Positions 16,532 to 25,782 are shown, numbered from the stretch's first letter. The stretch: DNA of 64,000 nt from Cytophagales bacterium CG12_big_fil_rev_8_21_14_0_65_40_12 (GCA_002786855.1 PCUU01000033.1:1-64000); one strand, 5' to 3'. Notes: generated by a model not told the origin, from the sequence alone. Numbers and translations are program-made.

Positions 16532-18235
16532 TTAATAGCCCGCAGCGGCATCATCTCCTCTTGGGTCTGCGCCTGCCTCTAAACTTCCATCTTTCAATAC
16601 CAATATTGCATCAACCCGCCCCATTTTTCCAGCCGGTCTGAATTGATGTCCCATAGCTTCCAATTCTTTGATCAAGTTCGCATCAAAGCCATCATTTTCG
16701 GTCATCACCATATCTGGCAACCACTGATGGTGAAACCGAGGAGCAGCCACAGCTTCTTGCATCCCCATACCAAAGTCCACTACGTTGATAATGGTTTGGA
16801 AAACAGAGGTGATGATGGTTGAGCCGCCTGGCGTACCAACAACCATAAAGAGTTTGCCATCTTTGGTCACAATGCTTGGGGTCATGGAGCTTAACATTCT
16901 CTTTGACGGTTGAATAGCGTTGGCTTCACCACCCACAAGCCCGTACATGTTCGGTACGCCCGGTTTTACACTAAAATCGTCCATTTCATTATTGAGCAAG
17001 AAGCCCGCACCGCCAACAAAAACTTTAGATCCCATACCGCCATTCAGGGTAGTGGTAACAGAAACGGCATTGCCCAATTCATCCACCACAGAAAGGTGAG
17101 TGGTTTCCATGCTTTCGTTAGGCGCTGGCTGACCAGCATTGATATCGGAGCTTAAAGTGGCTTTTGCTGGATCGAAACTGGCCATTCTTTTAGTCAAGTA
17201 CTCATCATTTAGTAATCCGTTTGATGGTACATCAAAGAAATCAGGATCGCCTAAATGGGCTGCTCTATCGGCATAAACCCTTCTTTCGGCTTCTATGATC
17301 AAGTGCATGGCTGCTGTGCTATGGAAGCCCATTTTATTCAGGTCGAAAGCTTCCACCATATTGAGCAATTGTACCAAAGCGATTCCGCCACTTGAAGGAG
17401 GGGGCATTGAAATCACTCCGTATTCTCGATATTTAGCTTCTACTGGAGTTCTCCAAACCGCATTGTAGTCTTCTAAGTCTTTTTCGGAAATGATGCCATT
17501 GCCTCTGCTCATTTCTTCCAAAATAAGTCGTGCTGTTTCCCCTTTGTAAAACCCATCTCTTCCGCTGTCTCTGATTCTTTCCAGGGTTTTGGCCAAGTCA
17601 GGAATTCTTACTGTATCGCCTTCCGCCCATTCGGAGCCTTCCATGGCCAAAAAGAAATCGGGCATGATTGTATTGTACTTCATAAAGGCTTCTCTATTTC
17701 CATTTAATCCGTTGGCTTCTCGCGCGGTCAAGGCCCAACCATTGTCGGCCAAGTCTATAGCGGGCTGTACTAAAGCAGCCCAGTCGAGCTTGCCGTATTT
17801 TTTGTGAGCCTCCTCTAAGCCTGCAACTGTGCCGGGTACCCCAGCCGCCAAATGACCTCTTAGGCTTAATCCATCAATCACATTGCCTTCTTTATCCAAA
17901 TACATGTCCCTGCTGCCAGCGAGAGGGGCTTTTTCGCGGTAGTCCAAAGCGTCAGTAGCACCATCGGCCATTCTCGTTACCATGAATCCACCGCCACCAA
18001 TATTGCCAGCACCAGGATATACCACTGCCAAGGCAAACTGCACCGCGATTGCCGCATCCACAGCGTTGCCGCCCTGTTGCATTATTTCTTTACCTACTTG
18101 TGAGGCAAGGGGATGGGCGGAAACGACCATTGCCTTTTGGCCGATGACTCCTCTTTCAATTTGGCGTTCTGGTGCCTTGTTTGATTGACAAGCCATGATG
18201 GCGATCAACAAACTTGCAATGATGGTTTTTTTCAT
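16532..18235 (-). CDS. ggt: gamma-glutamyltransferase (lipoprotein)
   Basis: A 567-residue N-terminal nucleophile hydrolase that transfers or hydrolyses the gamma-glutamyl group of glutathione and related peptides. A lipoprotein signal with lipobox IMAC puts the acylated Cys near residue 16, so it is membrane-anchored, facing the periplasm. Autoprocessing should occur before Thr-378 in ETTHLSVVD; the downstream NAVSVTTTLN, LLNNEMDDFS and GTPGGS motifs complete the small subunit, and the N-terminal AAIAVQFALAV/GGGGFM segments are typical of the large subunit. All catalytic parts are present. It is the second gene after an S9 peptidase (35-base gap), forming a peptide-degradation operon, and is followed by a hairpin terminator. 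Confidence 0.95.
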   Translation of the reverse strand: MKKTIIASLLIAIMACQSNKAPERQIERGVIGQKAMVVSAHPLASQVGKEIMQQGGNAVDAAIAVQFALAVVYPGAGNIGGGGFMVTRMADGATDALDYREKAPLAGSRDMYLDKEGNVIDGLSLRGHLAAGVPGTVAGLEEAHKKYGKLDWAALVQPAIDLADNGWALTAREANGLNGNREAFMKYNTIMPDFFLAMEGSEWAEGDTVRIPDLAKTLERIRDSGRDGFYKGETARLILEEMSRGNGIISEKDLEDYNAVWRTPVEAKYREYGVISMPPPSSGGIALVQLLNMVEAFDLNKMGFHSTAAMHLIIEAERRVYADRAAHLGDPDFFDVPSNGLLNDEYLTKRMASFDPAKATLSSDINAGQPAPNESMETTHLSVVDELGNAVSVTTTLNGGMGSKVFVGGAGFLLNNEMDDFSVKPGVPNMYGLVGGEANAIQPSKRMLSSMTPSIVTKDGKLFMVVGTPGGSTIITSVFQTIINVVDFGMGMQEAVAAPRFHHQWLPDMVMTENDGFDANLIKELEAMGHQFRPAGKMGRVDAILVLKDGSLEAGADPRGDDAAAGY

Positions 18236-18270
18236 TTCGGGTTAAGGTTTAATTAAGGTTGAAGATGATG

Positions 18271-20658
18271 CTATTTGCGCAAAGTGGTTTCAAAAAGCTT
18301 AAAAATTCTTTTGTACTCGTCCGTCCAACTTGATGGAGTTGTAAATCCATGGTTCTCAACTGGATAAAGGGCCATTTCCCAATTGTCTTTTCCTAATTCG
18401 ATCAACCTTTGGGCTAATCTTACTACATCTTGAAAATGCACATTCGTGTCAACCATGCCATGAGCGATCAGTAAATTTCCTTGGAGACCTTCTGCAAAAT
18501 AGATGGGCGAGCTTCTTTTGTAAGCTTTGGGATCTTCGATAGGAGTGTTCAAAATATTGGCAGTATAGCCGTGGTTATAATGGGCCCAATCCGTAACAGA
18601 CCTTAAAGCCGCACCTGAGGAGATTACATCTGGATGATTGAACATGGCAAATAAGGTGATAAAACCGCCATAAGAACCGCCATACATGCCAATTTTCTTC
18701 GGATCAACTCCCAATTCGCTGATCATGTATTTTGCGCCATCAATATTATCAGAAAGGTCCTTACCACCCATGTGTCGGTAAATTCCCGTTCTCCAATCTC
18801 TTCCATACCCTGCGCTACCGCGATAATCAATGTCCATTACGGTGTAGCCCTGCGCCATCAAAAGGTTGTTGAACATGTATTCTCTCAAATAGCTGCTCCA
18901 TCCGTAATGCGCATTTTGAAGATAGCCAGCTCCATGAACAAATATGACACCTGCGCCATTGGCGTTTTCTGGTTTATAAACCCGTGCATGCACCATTTCG
19001 CCATCAGCAGCATTGAAGGTAATTACTTCGGGCTCTACCCAATCGTATTTCTTGAAGCCATCTTTTAAACTTTCTGTCAGTTGTTTTTTCTCAGCTCCCG
19101 GCCTATTTGGTTGAATAAAAAGTTCTGGAGGGCGGTTGGAGTAAGAATAAAGTAGGGCCAAATTCTTCTCGTCAGGCGAAAGAGTCACTTCATTATGACC
19201 ATCCTCGGATGTGATTTGAGTGATTTTTCCACCTTTTACAGGCATTGAATAGAAATGACGAATTCCTGGGTGCTTCATATTGGCAGTGAAATACCAGGTT
19301 TTACCATCGCTTGACAATTGAGGGCTGTCAACCTCATAATTGCCCTTGGTAATCTGAGTGGTCAAGCCATTGGAGAGATCATGCAAATAGAGGTGCGAGT
19401 AGCCCGTTTTTTCCGATTGAAAGTAGATTGTTTTGTCGTCCGGCAATAGACCAAGCACACCAGAAAAACCTTCGCTTCCAATGCCAGGACCCGCAATCCA
19501 AGCTTCATCTCTTTGCCGATCAATTGGAATAATATCGCCAGAAGAGGGTAGAAGACGTACAATCCAGCGGTCTTTATTGTCGTGCGAGCCAAAGTGTACG
19601 ATGGTATACTGGCCGTCCTTCGACCAAAGAATATCATTGGCCGAAACAAGTCTTGGTGCTTTCTCAAAGCTTTTTTCAGGATAATCTTTGATGTAATCTG
19701 GCAAGTCGCTAATGCCTGGCAGTTTTTTGCTGTCAATAATATAAAAGCTATCCGCTTGAATATTATAAATCCCGATTTCTCTAAAACCTTGCTCACCACC
19801 TACTTTCGATCTTGCATTAATATCTGTGGTATAGCCTGTGCTTGTAACATAGTTAGGCACTATGGTCGGTTTTGCTGGATTTTCTGGTTGCTTTCTAACG
19901 CTAAAACTAACATATTTTCCATCGGGTGAAAGTTGCAAATGGCCTACATTCTCTAAATCAATAACGGATTTTTTATCTTGATTTTCTTGCATAAAACGCT
20001 GTGCTGCCCCGGAGAAGCGCCTTGGGCGGTTGCGCTGTTCCTTCAAAATATCTGAGGTGGAAAGCTGATCATCTGACAGCCACTTATCTTGATCTCTGTT
20101 TCCGGTTCGGTTAAATCCAGGTCGAGCAGCAGTTTCCTCATCCGACTTGATTTTGAAGTTCGTCAATTGGGTGATTAAGCCTGTTCGGGTATCAATTGAA
20201 AATAAATTATTGTCTGTTGTGAAGGTGATGATGGCTTCATCGCTGTGAAAACTAGGGCTAGTTTCCCTGCCAACAGTTGATGTTAATTTCTTCTCTGCCA
20301 TTGACTTAACGTCCATGATATAAATGTCTCCGCTTCTTTCGAATACAATTTTGCTTTTGTCCTTGTTGTATTGAAAGCTGGATGGAAAGCCATCGTTGGC
20401 ATCTTCAACTTCTTCTGGTTTACCACCACCAATGGCCAACTTGTAAAAAGAACTGTAAGCATCGCCATCTGGATTCCATTGGAAGAAAACCGACTTACCA
20501 TCTCTGGACCAACTCACCCTTGAAGGCGAAGAACCTACAAATTGATCTGGTTCTTGCATAATTTCATTTACGGTTAGCTTTGAAAGCGGCTGTTTTTGAG
20601 CGTAGCTGGCAATTGATACTACAATTAGGAACTGAAAAGCAATTAAAATTCTGGTCAT
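18271..20658 (-). CDS. secreted S9 family prolyl oligopeptidase-type peptidase
   Basis: A 795-residue exported serine peptidase. Signal peptide to about residue 20, then a TolB/DPP-IV-like beta-propeller (about 40-530), then an alpha/beta hydrolase domain with catalytic triad Ser-662 (GGSYGG), Asp-737 (GMVDTN) and His-770 (ENHG). The family (DPP-IV and acylaminoacyl peptidases) trims short peptides from the N terminus. It lies directly upstream of ggt and is probably cotranscribed with it, which fits scavenging of amino acids from peptides in the periplasm. The length is normal for the family and no key residue is missing. Confidence 0.93.
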   Translation of the reverse strand: MTRILIAFQFLIVVSIASYAQKQPLSKLTVNEIMQEPDQFVGSSPSRVSWSRDGKSVFFQWNPDGDAYSSFYKLAIGGGKPEEVEDANDGFPSSFQYNKDKSKIVFERSGDIYIMDVKSMAEKKLTSTVGRETSPSFHSDEAIITFTTDNNLFSIDTRTGLITQLTNFKIKSDEETAARPGFNRTGNRDQDKWLSDDQLSTSDILKEQRNRPRRFSGAAQRFMQENQDKKSVIDLENVGHLQLSPDGKYVSFSVRKQPENPAKPTIVPNYVTSTGYTTDINARSKVGGEQGFREIGIYNIQADSFYIIDSKKLPGISDLPDYIKDYPEKSFEKAPRLVSANDILWSKDGQYTIVHFGSHDNKDRWIVRLLPSSGDIIPIDRQRDEAWIAGPGIGSEGFSGVLGLLPDDKTIYFQSEKTGYSHLYLHDLSNGLTTQITKGNYEVDSPQLSSDGKTWYFTANMKHPGIRHFYSMPVKGGKITQITSEDGHNEVTLSPDEKNLALLYSYSNRPPELFIQPNRPGAEKKQLTESLKDGFKKYDWVEPEVITFNAADGEMVHARVYKPENANGAGVIFVHGAGYLQNAHYGWSSYLREYMFNNLLMAQGYTVMDIDYRGSAGYGRDWRTGIYRHMGGKDLSDNIDGAKYMISELGVDPKKIGMYGGSYGGFITLFAMFNHPDVISSGAALRSVTDWAHYNHGYTANILNTPIEDPKAYKRSSPIYFAEGLQGNLLIAHGMVDTNVHFQDVVRLAQRLIELGKDNWEMALYPVENHGFTTPSSWTDEYKRIFKLFETTLRK

Positions 20659-20935
20659 GAGAATAATGTTTCTTTAGAATTTCTGTAAAAAAATGAGAAA
20701 AAGGTAAAGCGGCCCATAGGACTCAATTAATCTTGAAAAATAGCAAAAAAAGAAATAAGCATGAGCCTCGTTTTTATGGTTGGCAAAATTGAGCGCTATT
20801 GGCAAGTTTGGGATGTGTTTTCCATATATGGGAAAGGAAAAACTTCGACCTACAATTCATATCTGCACAGGAATGCCAAAATCGGACAATCTACAACCAA
20901 ATATTATTTGGCACTATATCAGCAGATGTATCTGT

Positions 20936-21313
20936 ATGCTTCGAAAGAAAAATATTTTGGTAGTGGATGACGAATTGCTCATTCAGCAGCTTCTTCAATA
21001 TTGCCTAACACCTAAATATAAAGTCTTTTCATCGAGCAATGGGAAAGAAGCCCTTGAACTTTTAAGATCGGACGTCATCATAGATTTGATGATTACTGAT
21101 TTGGAAATGCCCTTAATGAACGGGACAGAGCTGTTGAATCAAATTTCAACGGAAGGCCTCAAAGTTAAGCCGCCTGTGATTATGATTTCAGGGAATGATC
21201 AATTTGATGCCGCGACTTACATTCAATCGAAACAAATTCTTGCATTTATGCGCAAACCCTTTCAACTAGACGTACTCACGAATAGGGTAGAGCAAATTCT
21301 TGAAATAGCTTAG
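20936..21313 (+). CDS. single-domain response regulator
   Basis: A 125-residue stand-alone receiver (CheY-like). Acidic pair at Asp-11/Asp-12, phosphoacceptor Asp-55 in MITDLEMP, a Ser in the SGN segment, and Lys near 109 in RKPF. No output domain, so it signals by protein contact or acts as a phosphate relay. The frame is open for 52 more codons upstream, but that extension does not look coding, so I start at the ATG at 20936, which precedes the first beta strand. It converges with the sigma-54 regulator and overlaps its stop by 4 bases. It could relay to that protein; this is inference from position. Confidence 0.88.
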   Translation: MLRKKNILVVDDELLIQQLLQYCLTPKYKVFSSSNGKEALELLRSDVIIDLMITDLEMPLMNGTELLNQISTEGLKVKPPVIMISGNDQFDAATYIQSKQILAFMRKPFQLDVLTNRVEQILEIA

Positions 21314-22677
21314 ATACCTTCATCTTCCATTTCCTTCAAATAACGGTAAATACTAGACTTGCCAATGTCCAATTTACTCGCTACCAGTAGCACATTATTA
21401 TCGTGCTTATTCAAGAAATGGCGAATGATTTTGAACGTATATTCGCGCAAAGTCATTTCGTCCATCAAAAATTGCCCTTCTTTCTCTAAGCTGTTAAAGG
21501 TGATGTCTTCTTCTTGGATTTCATTGTTATCGCACATCACGGCAGCCAATTCAATCACCGATTTTAGTTCTCTGACATTTCCTGGGTAGCCATACTTCAA
21601 TAATTTAGTCTGTGCTTCTCGGCTGATGCTGACTTTTCCTAAGTTATTTTCTTTGGAAAAAGTGTTCAAGAGGTGTTTCGCAATCAGCAGTATGTCTTTG
21701 TCGCGATCTCTTAATGGAGGTAATTCTACGGGAATGCCTTGAAGGCGGTAAAATAAATCTTCTCTAAAATTGCCGTTTTTCACTTCTTCGGCCAAGTTTT
21801 TATGGGTAGCCACCAAAATCCGGACATCGAATTTAACGGCTTCATTTCCACCAATCCGGTTCAATTCCCTTTCTTGGATCACCCTCAATAGTTTGGCCTG
21901 AAGGTTAATGTCCATTTCGCCTATTTCGTCCAAGAAAATAGTGCCACCATCTGCCTCTTCAAACTTGCCTTTTCGCCTAGCCAAAGCACCTGTAAACGCG
22001 CCTTTTTCATGTCCAAAAAGCTCGCTTTCGATTAAATTATCAGGAATAGCAGCAATGTTCACGGCTACAAATGGATTTTTCTTGCGCTCAGAGTTGTAAT
22101 GAATGGCCTTGGCCACCACCTCTTTGCCTGTACCTGTTTCGCCAGTAATGGAAACGGTGATATTGGTTTTAATGGCCTTGGCCAAAAGCTCGAAAACCTT
22201 TTGAATGGCAGGGCTTTCGCCAATAATGCTTTTTTCAAACTCATATTTTTCGCCAATTTCTTCGCGCAGTTGCGAGATTTCTTGTTTTAAAGAAACATTC
22301 TTTTTGGCGTTGTTGATCGAGTTCAGCAGACGTTCCCGCGTTTCTTGGTCTTTGGTGATATAGTCATAAGCGCCCACTTTGAGCAGATGCACAGCGGTAT
22401 TGATATCATCCTGCGAGGAGACAACAATCACATTGGTCTCAGGATTATTGGATTTGATGGCTTTTAGCACTTGATCGCCCGTCATATCGGGTAGAGAATA
22501 GTCGAGGGTAATCACGGCAGGATTCTCATTTAAATGCGCGATACAGTCCTTGCCATTTGCAAATACCTTGACCACATGATCCGGATTTAACTCTGCAATG
22601 TATCGTAAAAGCTTTTGGTAGACGGGATCGTCTTCAACAATAAAAATCTTAATCGGTTCGGGTATATAGTCCATCAA
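21310..22677 (-). CDS. sigma-54-dependent response regulator (second copy)
   Basis: A 455-residue NtrC-type regulator. Receiver with Glu-15, Asp-16, Asp-17, phosphoacceptor Asp-59 and Lys-109; AAA+ domain with Walker A GETGTGK at 179-185, the canonical sigma-54 loop GAFTGA at 226-231 and a GGTIFLDEIG Walker B; C-terminal helix-turn-helix near 425-450 (ASKLDIGKSSIYRYLKE). Unlike the first NtrC-type protein of the window it keeps the standard GAFTGA. No histidine kinase is adjacent, so its partner lies elsewhere; the small receiver gene at its 3' end is the only signalling neighbour. Target promoters unknown. Confidence 0.94.
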   Translation of the reverse strand: MMDYIPEPIKIFIVEDDPVYQKLLRYIAELNPDHVVKVFANGKDCIAHLNENPAVITLDYSLPDMTGDQVLKAIKSNNPETNVIVVSSQDDINTAVHLLKVGAYDYITKDQETRERLLNSINNAKKNVSLKQEISQLREEIGEKYEFEKSIIGESPAIQKVFELLAKAIKTNITVSITGETGTGKEVVAKAIHYNSERKKNPFVAVNIAAIPDNLIESELFGHEKGAFTGALARRKGKFEEADGGTIFLDEIGEMDINLQAKLLRVIQERELNRIGGNEAVKFDVRILVATHKNLAEEVKNGNFREDLFYRLQGIPVELPPLRDRDKDILLIAKHLLNTFSKENNLGKVSISREAQTKLLKYGYPGNVRELKSVIELAAVMCDNNEIQEEDITFNSLEKEGQFLMDEMTLREYTFKIIRHFLNKHDNNVLLVASKLDIGKSSIYRYLKEMEDEGI

Positions 22678-22801
22678 TGATTTGGCGAGTGCGCTTCGAA
22701 GTTATTAATTAAAAAGTCTATTAAAAAGTAGTATAAAGGGCATTTTTAATCTTAGCGCATGCAAGTTAGGCCAAACGCCTGAAAGTGGCTTTAATAGTCC
22801 T

Positions 22802-22818
22802 CCTGAGCTTGTCTCAGG
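22802..22818. repeat. CCTGAG hairpin
   Basis: CCTGAG - 5-base loop - CTCAGG, a perfect 6-base stem. The motif is of a type widely scattered in bacterial intergenic DNA; only one copy is seen in this window. Confidence 0.5.
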
Positions 22819-22903
22819 ATTCGATAATTTAAAATGATGTTGAAATCGAAGGCCATTTCAGAATCTTCGAAATGTGAAATTCCATATAAGCATCACATAA
22901 TCA

Positions 22904-22919
22904 AACCGCTGAAGCGGTT
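22904..22919. repeat. REP-like palindrome
   Basis: AACCGCT, GA, AGCGGTT: a perfect 7-base stem with a 2-base loop, 17 bases from a second palindrome. Two adjacent palindromes of this form resemble REP elements mobilised by Y1 (RAYT) transposases, although the RAYT in this window is flanked by different palindromes. Confidence 0.55.
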
Positions 22920-22936
22920 AACAATGGCGGCAAAAC

Positions 22937-22966
22937 TATAGCCCACGGTTTAAACCGTGGGCTATA
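22937..22966. repeat. 30-base perfect palindrome
   Basis: The 15 bases TATAGCCCACGGTTT are followed at once by their exact reverse complement. In RNA this would be a loop-less or cruciform-type stem. Probably a REP-type element paired with the palindrome at 22904. Confidence 0.6.
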
Positions 22967-23024
22967 AGAATTGATGTTTTAGGGGAATGGTTTTAACCAT
23001 TTTGGAGTGAAAGTTTATTCGTGT

Positions 23025-23164
23025 CGTCATTGCGAGATATGAAACCTGTGCTAACAAGGTTTCATGACGCGGCAATCTGTCTTTTCTTTGTTTTGCGGTC
23101 TGGAGGCTAGAGATTGCTTCGTCATAAGCTTTTGCTCTTGCAACGCTTATTTCTCGCAATGACG
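23025..23164. repeat. 140-base dispersed repeat, copy 1
   Basis: Bounded by 10-base inverted ends GTCATTGCGA and TCGCAATGAC. The reverse complement aligns with the repeat at 26787-26919, sharing the first 18 bases and an AAAGCTTATGAC segment followed by an AAGCAAT run. It is a MITE-like family of a kind common between genes in Bacteroidota. No coding content. Confidence 0.6.
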
Positions 23165-23313
23165 CTTCGATTTTGCTTTTATCATGTTTGTTGAACCTTA
23201 ATTTGGGCAATCTCACGGCCCCAACAGGGTGACATCTAACATTTGGCGTGTTTGTGGGATATTTATAAATGGGAAATAAGGTTAGGACTAAGTCCTTGAT
23301 TAATAGGTGGTCA

Positions 23314-23330
23314 CAGGTTTGGAAAACCTG
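23314..23330. repeat. CAGGTTT hairpin
   Basis: CAGGTTT, GGA, AAACCTG: perfect 7-base stem, 33 bases before the AbiGi-like gene stop. Another short palindrome, AGGACT-A-AGTCCT, lies at 23284-23296. Confidence 0.5.
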
Positions 23331-23362
23331 CGAGAGGGGAGCCAAGTGTAAAATGGTGTTTT

Positions 23363-24130
23363 CTAAAAGTCTTCTTTTATTTGCTTTACGGTTAAGATTT
23401 TTGACGTTAAAATGTCAATTTCTTGATTACTATATTTTTTGTTAATTTCTCTAACCGCCTTAATTAATGGATGTATTTCAGACTCATCTTTCACAAAAAG
23501 ATATTTAATATCTTCTGGCTTAAATGTTAATTTGAATTTTTCAAGCTTGCGATTTTCTTGCTCCAACTTTATCGAATTATTATATTCTTCTAAAGAAAGA
23601 GTACCTTCAATACTTTCATCAAAATCGACAATTGGCACGTATCGCCATTCTCTTTCGTTGTAGAACCGAACATTAGTAATTAACTCTCCATTTCTCCTAA
23701 AATCGCCTTGATATGACTTAAAGTATTTTAAAACTTTAATATAGTTGTGAGCTGCACGAGCGAATTTATCAGGTACTTCATCCGTTTTTAGTAAATCAAT
23801 AATATCTTGTGATAACTGCCCGAATGAGTCAGCTAATAGAGAATCTACATTTGCGTAGATTACTGGGTTTAATTTAATTTTTATTCCCCAATCTTTCCTC
23901 ATGCCAATTCCATAAGAACCATACAATTCAACATGTTCTAAAATTTGACTTAGAGACAAATCACAAAAACAAACCATAGGAAATGCTGATAATAAACCAG
24001 TTTTAATTTCTGAACTAAGCCTTGTTTCCTCAAAGCAGTATCTTGGAATAAATCCATTTTCCAAAATCCCCACCAAAAAATCTTGTTTTGGTGTGAAATG
24101 GAAAAGGCTATCAGAGCTTATATTACTCAT
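23363..24130 (-). CDS. AbiGi-like abortive-infection antitoxin protein
   Basis: A 255-residue protein that I recognise as AbiGi family from its N-terminal pattern: LFHFT near residue 10, a segment LVGILENGFIPRYC (about 19-32), then a MVCFCDLSLS region (about 52-61) and a REWRYVP motif (about 163-170). AbiGi is described as the antitoxin component of the AbiG abortive-infection system, whose toxin is AbiGii; no AbiGii-like gene is adjacent. It is AT-rich, isolated and next to a repeat island, which fits recent transfer. It could instead be a stand-alone ADP-ribosyltransferase-like or DarT-like enzyme, because FHFT/ENGF starts also occur there. Confidence 0.7.
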   Translation of the reverse strand: MSNISSDSLFHFTPKQDFLVGILENGFIPRYCFEETRLSSEIKTGLLSAFPMVCFCDLSLSQILEHVELYGSYGIGMRKDWGIKIKLNPVIYANVDSLLADSFGQLSQDIIDLLKTDEVPDKFARAAHNYIKVLKYFKSYQGDFRRNGELITNVRFYNEREWRYVPIVDFDESIEGTLSLEEYNNSIKLEQENRKLEKFKLTFKPEDIKYLFVKDESEIHPLIKAVREINKKYSNQEIDILTSKILTVKQIKEDF

Positions 24131-24245
24131 AAATTGTTTTGATTATTTTTAGACTTGTTAAATAATATTATAAGACTTTAACACCAGAAAAATGCCTAAA
24201 ACTCCTCTAATAACCTACCGATTTTACCTCTCTCAGGTTGGCTAA

Positions 24246-24638
24246 TCAGACAAACGCCTTGGTAACCTCTGTCGGAATTCGGGTGGGTTTTAGGGTGTTG
24301 GCGTCAATCATACACCACCATGAACTGGATTGCATAAGTAATTCGCCTGTAGTGGCATTGAAAGCCCTTACGAGTCGGTTACTTTTTACGCCAGTATGTT
24401 GATCGACATGGGTTTTAATCTGGATTTGATCTCCCAAAAAAGCTGGCTTTTTATATTCTATAAAATGATTAATAGCTACCCACTTGTATAGGTCTAGCCA
24501 TTCAGGTTTTGCAGCTTGTGTCCAGTGGGCTTCCGAAATGTCTTGCACCCATTGCAAATAACGCACGTTGTTAACATGCTGCATGGCGTCCAAATCGGCT
24601 GCGGTTACTTCAAAAGTAGATTCAAAAATAGGGGGCAT
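24246..24638 (-). CDS. acyl-CoA thioesterase, 4HBT family
   Basis: A 130-residue single hot-dog-fold thioesterase of the YbgC/FadM type. Seen: the DLDAMQHVNNVRYLQW segment (about 16-31), whose Asp/His/Asn belong to the family's active-site region, and the central beta strands. It would hydrolyse short or medium acyl-CoA in the cytoplasm; the exact substrate is not readable. It appears monocistronic, leftward, between the AbiGi-like gene and the SRPBCC operon. The 150 bases on its right show no gene. Confidence 0.85.
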   Translation of the reverse strand: MPPIFESTFEVTAADLDAMQHVNNVRYLQWVQDISEAHWTQAAKPEWLDLYKWVAINHFIEYKKPAFLGDQIQIKTHVDQHTGVKSNRLVRAFNATTGELLMQSSSWWCMIDANTLKPTRIPTEVTKAFV

Positions 24639-24789
24639 ATAAATCTTTTAGCGACAATTTAACCTAAAATCTCTTTTCGCCAGAAGTTATTCACCTCGAA
24701 GTCCATTCAATTTTAAGATTTGGACCAAAGGTTTTGAAAGCAAAATTGATACTCAGGACAACTCAAATTGGCTCTGCCATTCTAAAATC

Positions 24790-25263
24790 TTAGACCTTAT
24801 TCAATAAGTCATCCAGTTGCTCATACGCTTGGATCAAGGCATTCTCCATGCCATTTTTAATCATTTCATCGCGATATTCAACAGAAGGACAAAGCGTTTG
24901 AATGGTGACTTTAGTGCCAGTACCTTGGCTTTCAAATGTTGTAAACTCTAAAGTGGGAAGTAGTCTTTGCGGAAGCCCTACAAACTCAGAAGTTTTTATA
25001 ATTCTTTCGTTAGATGCTACTTCGTGAAAAACACCTCTGAATCCAAACTCCATTCCTGACTCATGACGATGTGTATGATAATAACTGCCACCTGTTGTGC
25101 AATCCATTTCATGGACTGTCATATTTAAAGTTTTCGGTAAAAACCATTGCGCAAGCATTTCAGGATCGGAAAATGCTTTGAATAGAAGTTCTTTTGAGGC
25201 TTCAAACTCTCGGTGTACAAAAAAATCTTGTTTACCAGGTGCTGCGATAATTTCTGTTTTCAT
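24790..25263 (-). CDS. SRPBCC (AHSA1-type) ligand-binding protein, operon gene 4
   Basis: A 157-residue START/Bet v1-fold protein of the AHSA1 (activator of Hsp90 ATPase-like) subfamily, with the family opening (REFEASKELLFKAFSDPEML, about 18-37), a W near 41 and a C-terminal long helix (about 135-155). It has a hydrophobic ligand pocket by fold; no ligand is known. Last gene of an operon arsR-SRPBCC-SRPBCC-SRPBCC. Bacteroidota carry many such ArsR-linked AHSA1 genes. Whether it binds a small molecule or assists a chaperone is open. Confidence 0.85.
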   Translation of the reverse strand: MKTEIIAAPGKQDFFVHREFEASKELLFKAFSDPEMLAQWFLPKTLNMTVHEMDCTTGGSYYHTHRHESGMEFGFRGVFHEVASNERIIKTSEFVGLPQRLLPTLEFTTFESQGTGTKVTIQTLCPSVEYRDEMIKNGMENALIQAYEQLDDLLNKV

Positions 25264-25310
25264 AGTTTCTTTTTGAAATGGTAATAAATCATATAAAAGC
25301 CATCTCCAGT

Positions 25311-25760
25311 TTAGAAAAGTGATTTTTCTGGGTAGAGTGAAAGGCGTTCCAAATTTTGTTTGAGACCAACATCGGCTTTAAAAGCGCGGACAGCCTCTTC
25401 TAAACTCGGAACTGAATCAAAAACATTTGTCCACTCTACTTCTGTTTGATTTCCTTTATCGATCAAAGTGATGATGATAGTGAATTTTGGTTCATTTAAA
25501 TGGTCGAGCATCAATTTTGACAATGGCTTGATTTCCGAATAAGTAAACTTATTCTCAAAATCAGTTCCATCTGGACTGTGCATGGTAAACTCCCAAATTC
25601 CTCCTTCAACAACTTCCATTCTGTGGATACTGTTGGTAAAACCATCAGGACCCCACCAGTCTTTGATGTATTCAGGGGTAGTCAATACTTTCCACAATAT
25701 GCCAATCTGGGCATCGAAAACTCTTGTTATTTTTAAGGATCTTTTGCTAATATCTTCCAT
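25311..25760 (-). CDS. SRPBCC (AHSA1-type) ligand-binding protein, operon gene 3
   Basis: A 149-residue member of the same family, with a start pattern ending in TTPEYIKDWWGPDGF (about 27-41) and GGIWEFTMHSPDG (about 52-64). It is 22 bases from the gene upstream and 47 from the one downstream. The three SRPBCC paralogues of this operon are clearly diverged from each other in the loop regions, so they are probably not recent duplicates and may bind different ligands. Confidence 0.85.
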   Translation of the reverse strand: MEDISKRSLKITRVFDAQIGILWKVLTTPEYIKDWWGPDGFTNSIHRMEVVEGGIWEFTMHSPDGTDFENKFTYSEIKPLSKLMLDHLNEPKFTIIITLIDKGNQTEVEWTNVFDSVPSLEEAVRAFKADVGLKQNLERLSLYPEKSLF

Positions 25761-25782
25761 ATTGATTTATCTGGACTGTTAA

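Larger units (their letters stand above)
22678..23362. other. palindrome-rich intergenic island
   Basis: A 685-base stretch with no convincing gene. It contains four different perfect hairpins and one 140-base dispersed repeat, listed separately. An open frame crosses the 140-base repeat on the minus strand but its translation is the low-complexity product typical of such repeats. Confidence 0.7.

Noticed and set aside
20780-20935. Upstream extension of the single-domain receiver gene
   Set aside because: The 52 extra codons have no receiver homology and the domain starts normally at the ATG at 20936.
22962-23345. Open frame of 127 codons on the minus strand
   Set aside because: It runs through the 140-base dispersed repeat and two palindromes; the product is a low-complexity translation typical of repeat DNA, with no signal or domain.
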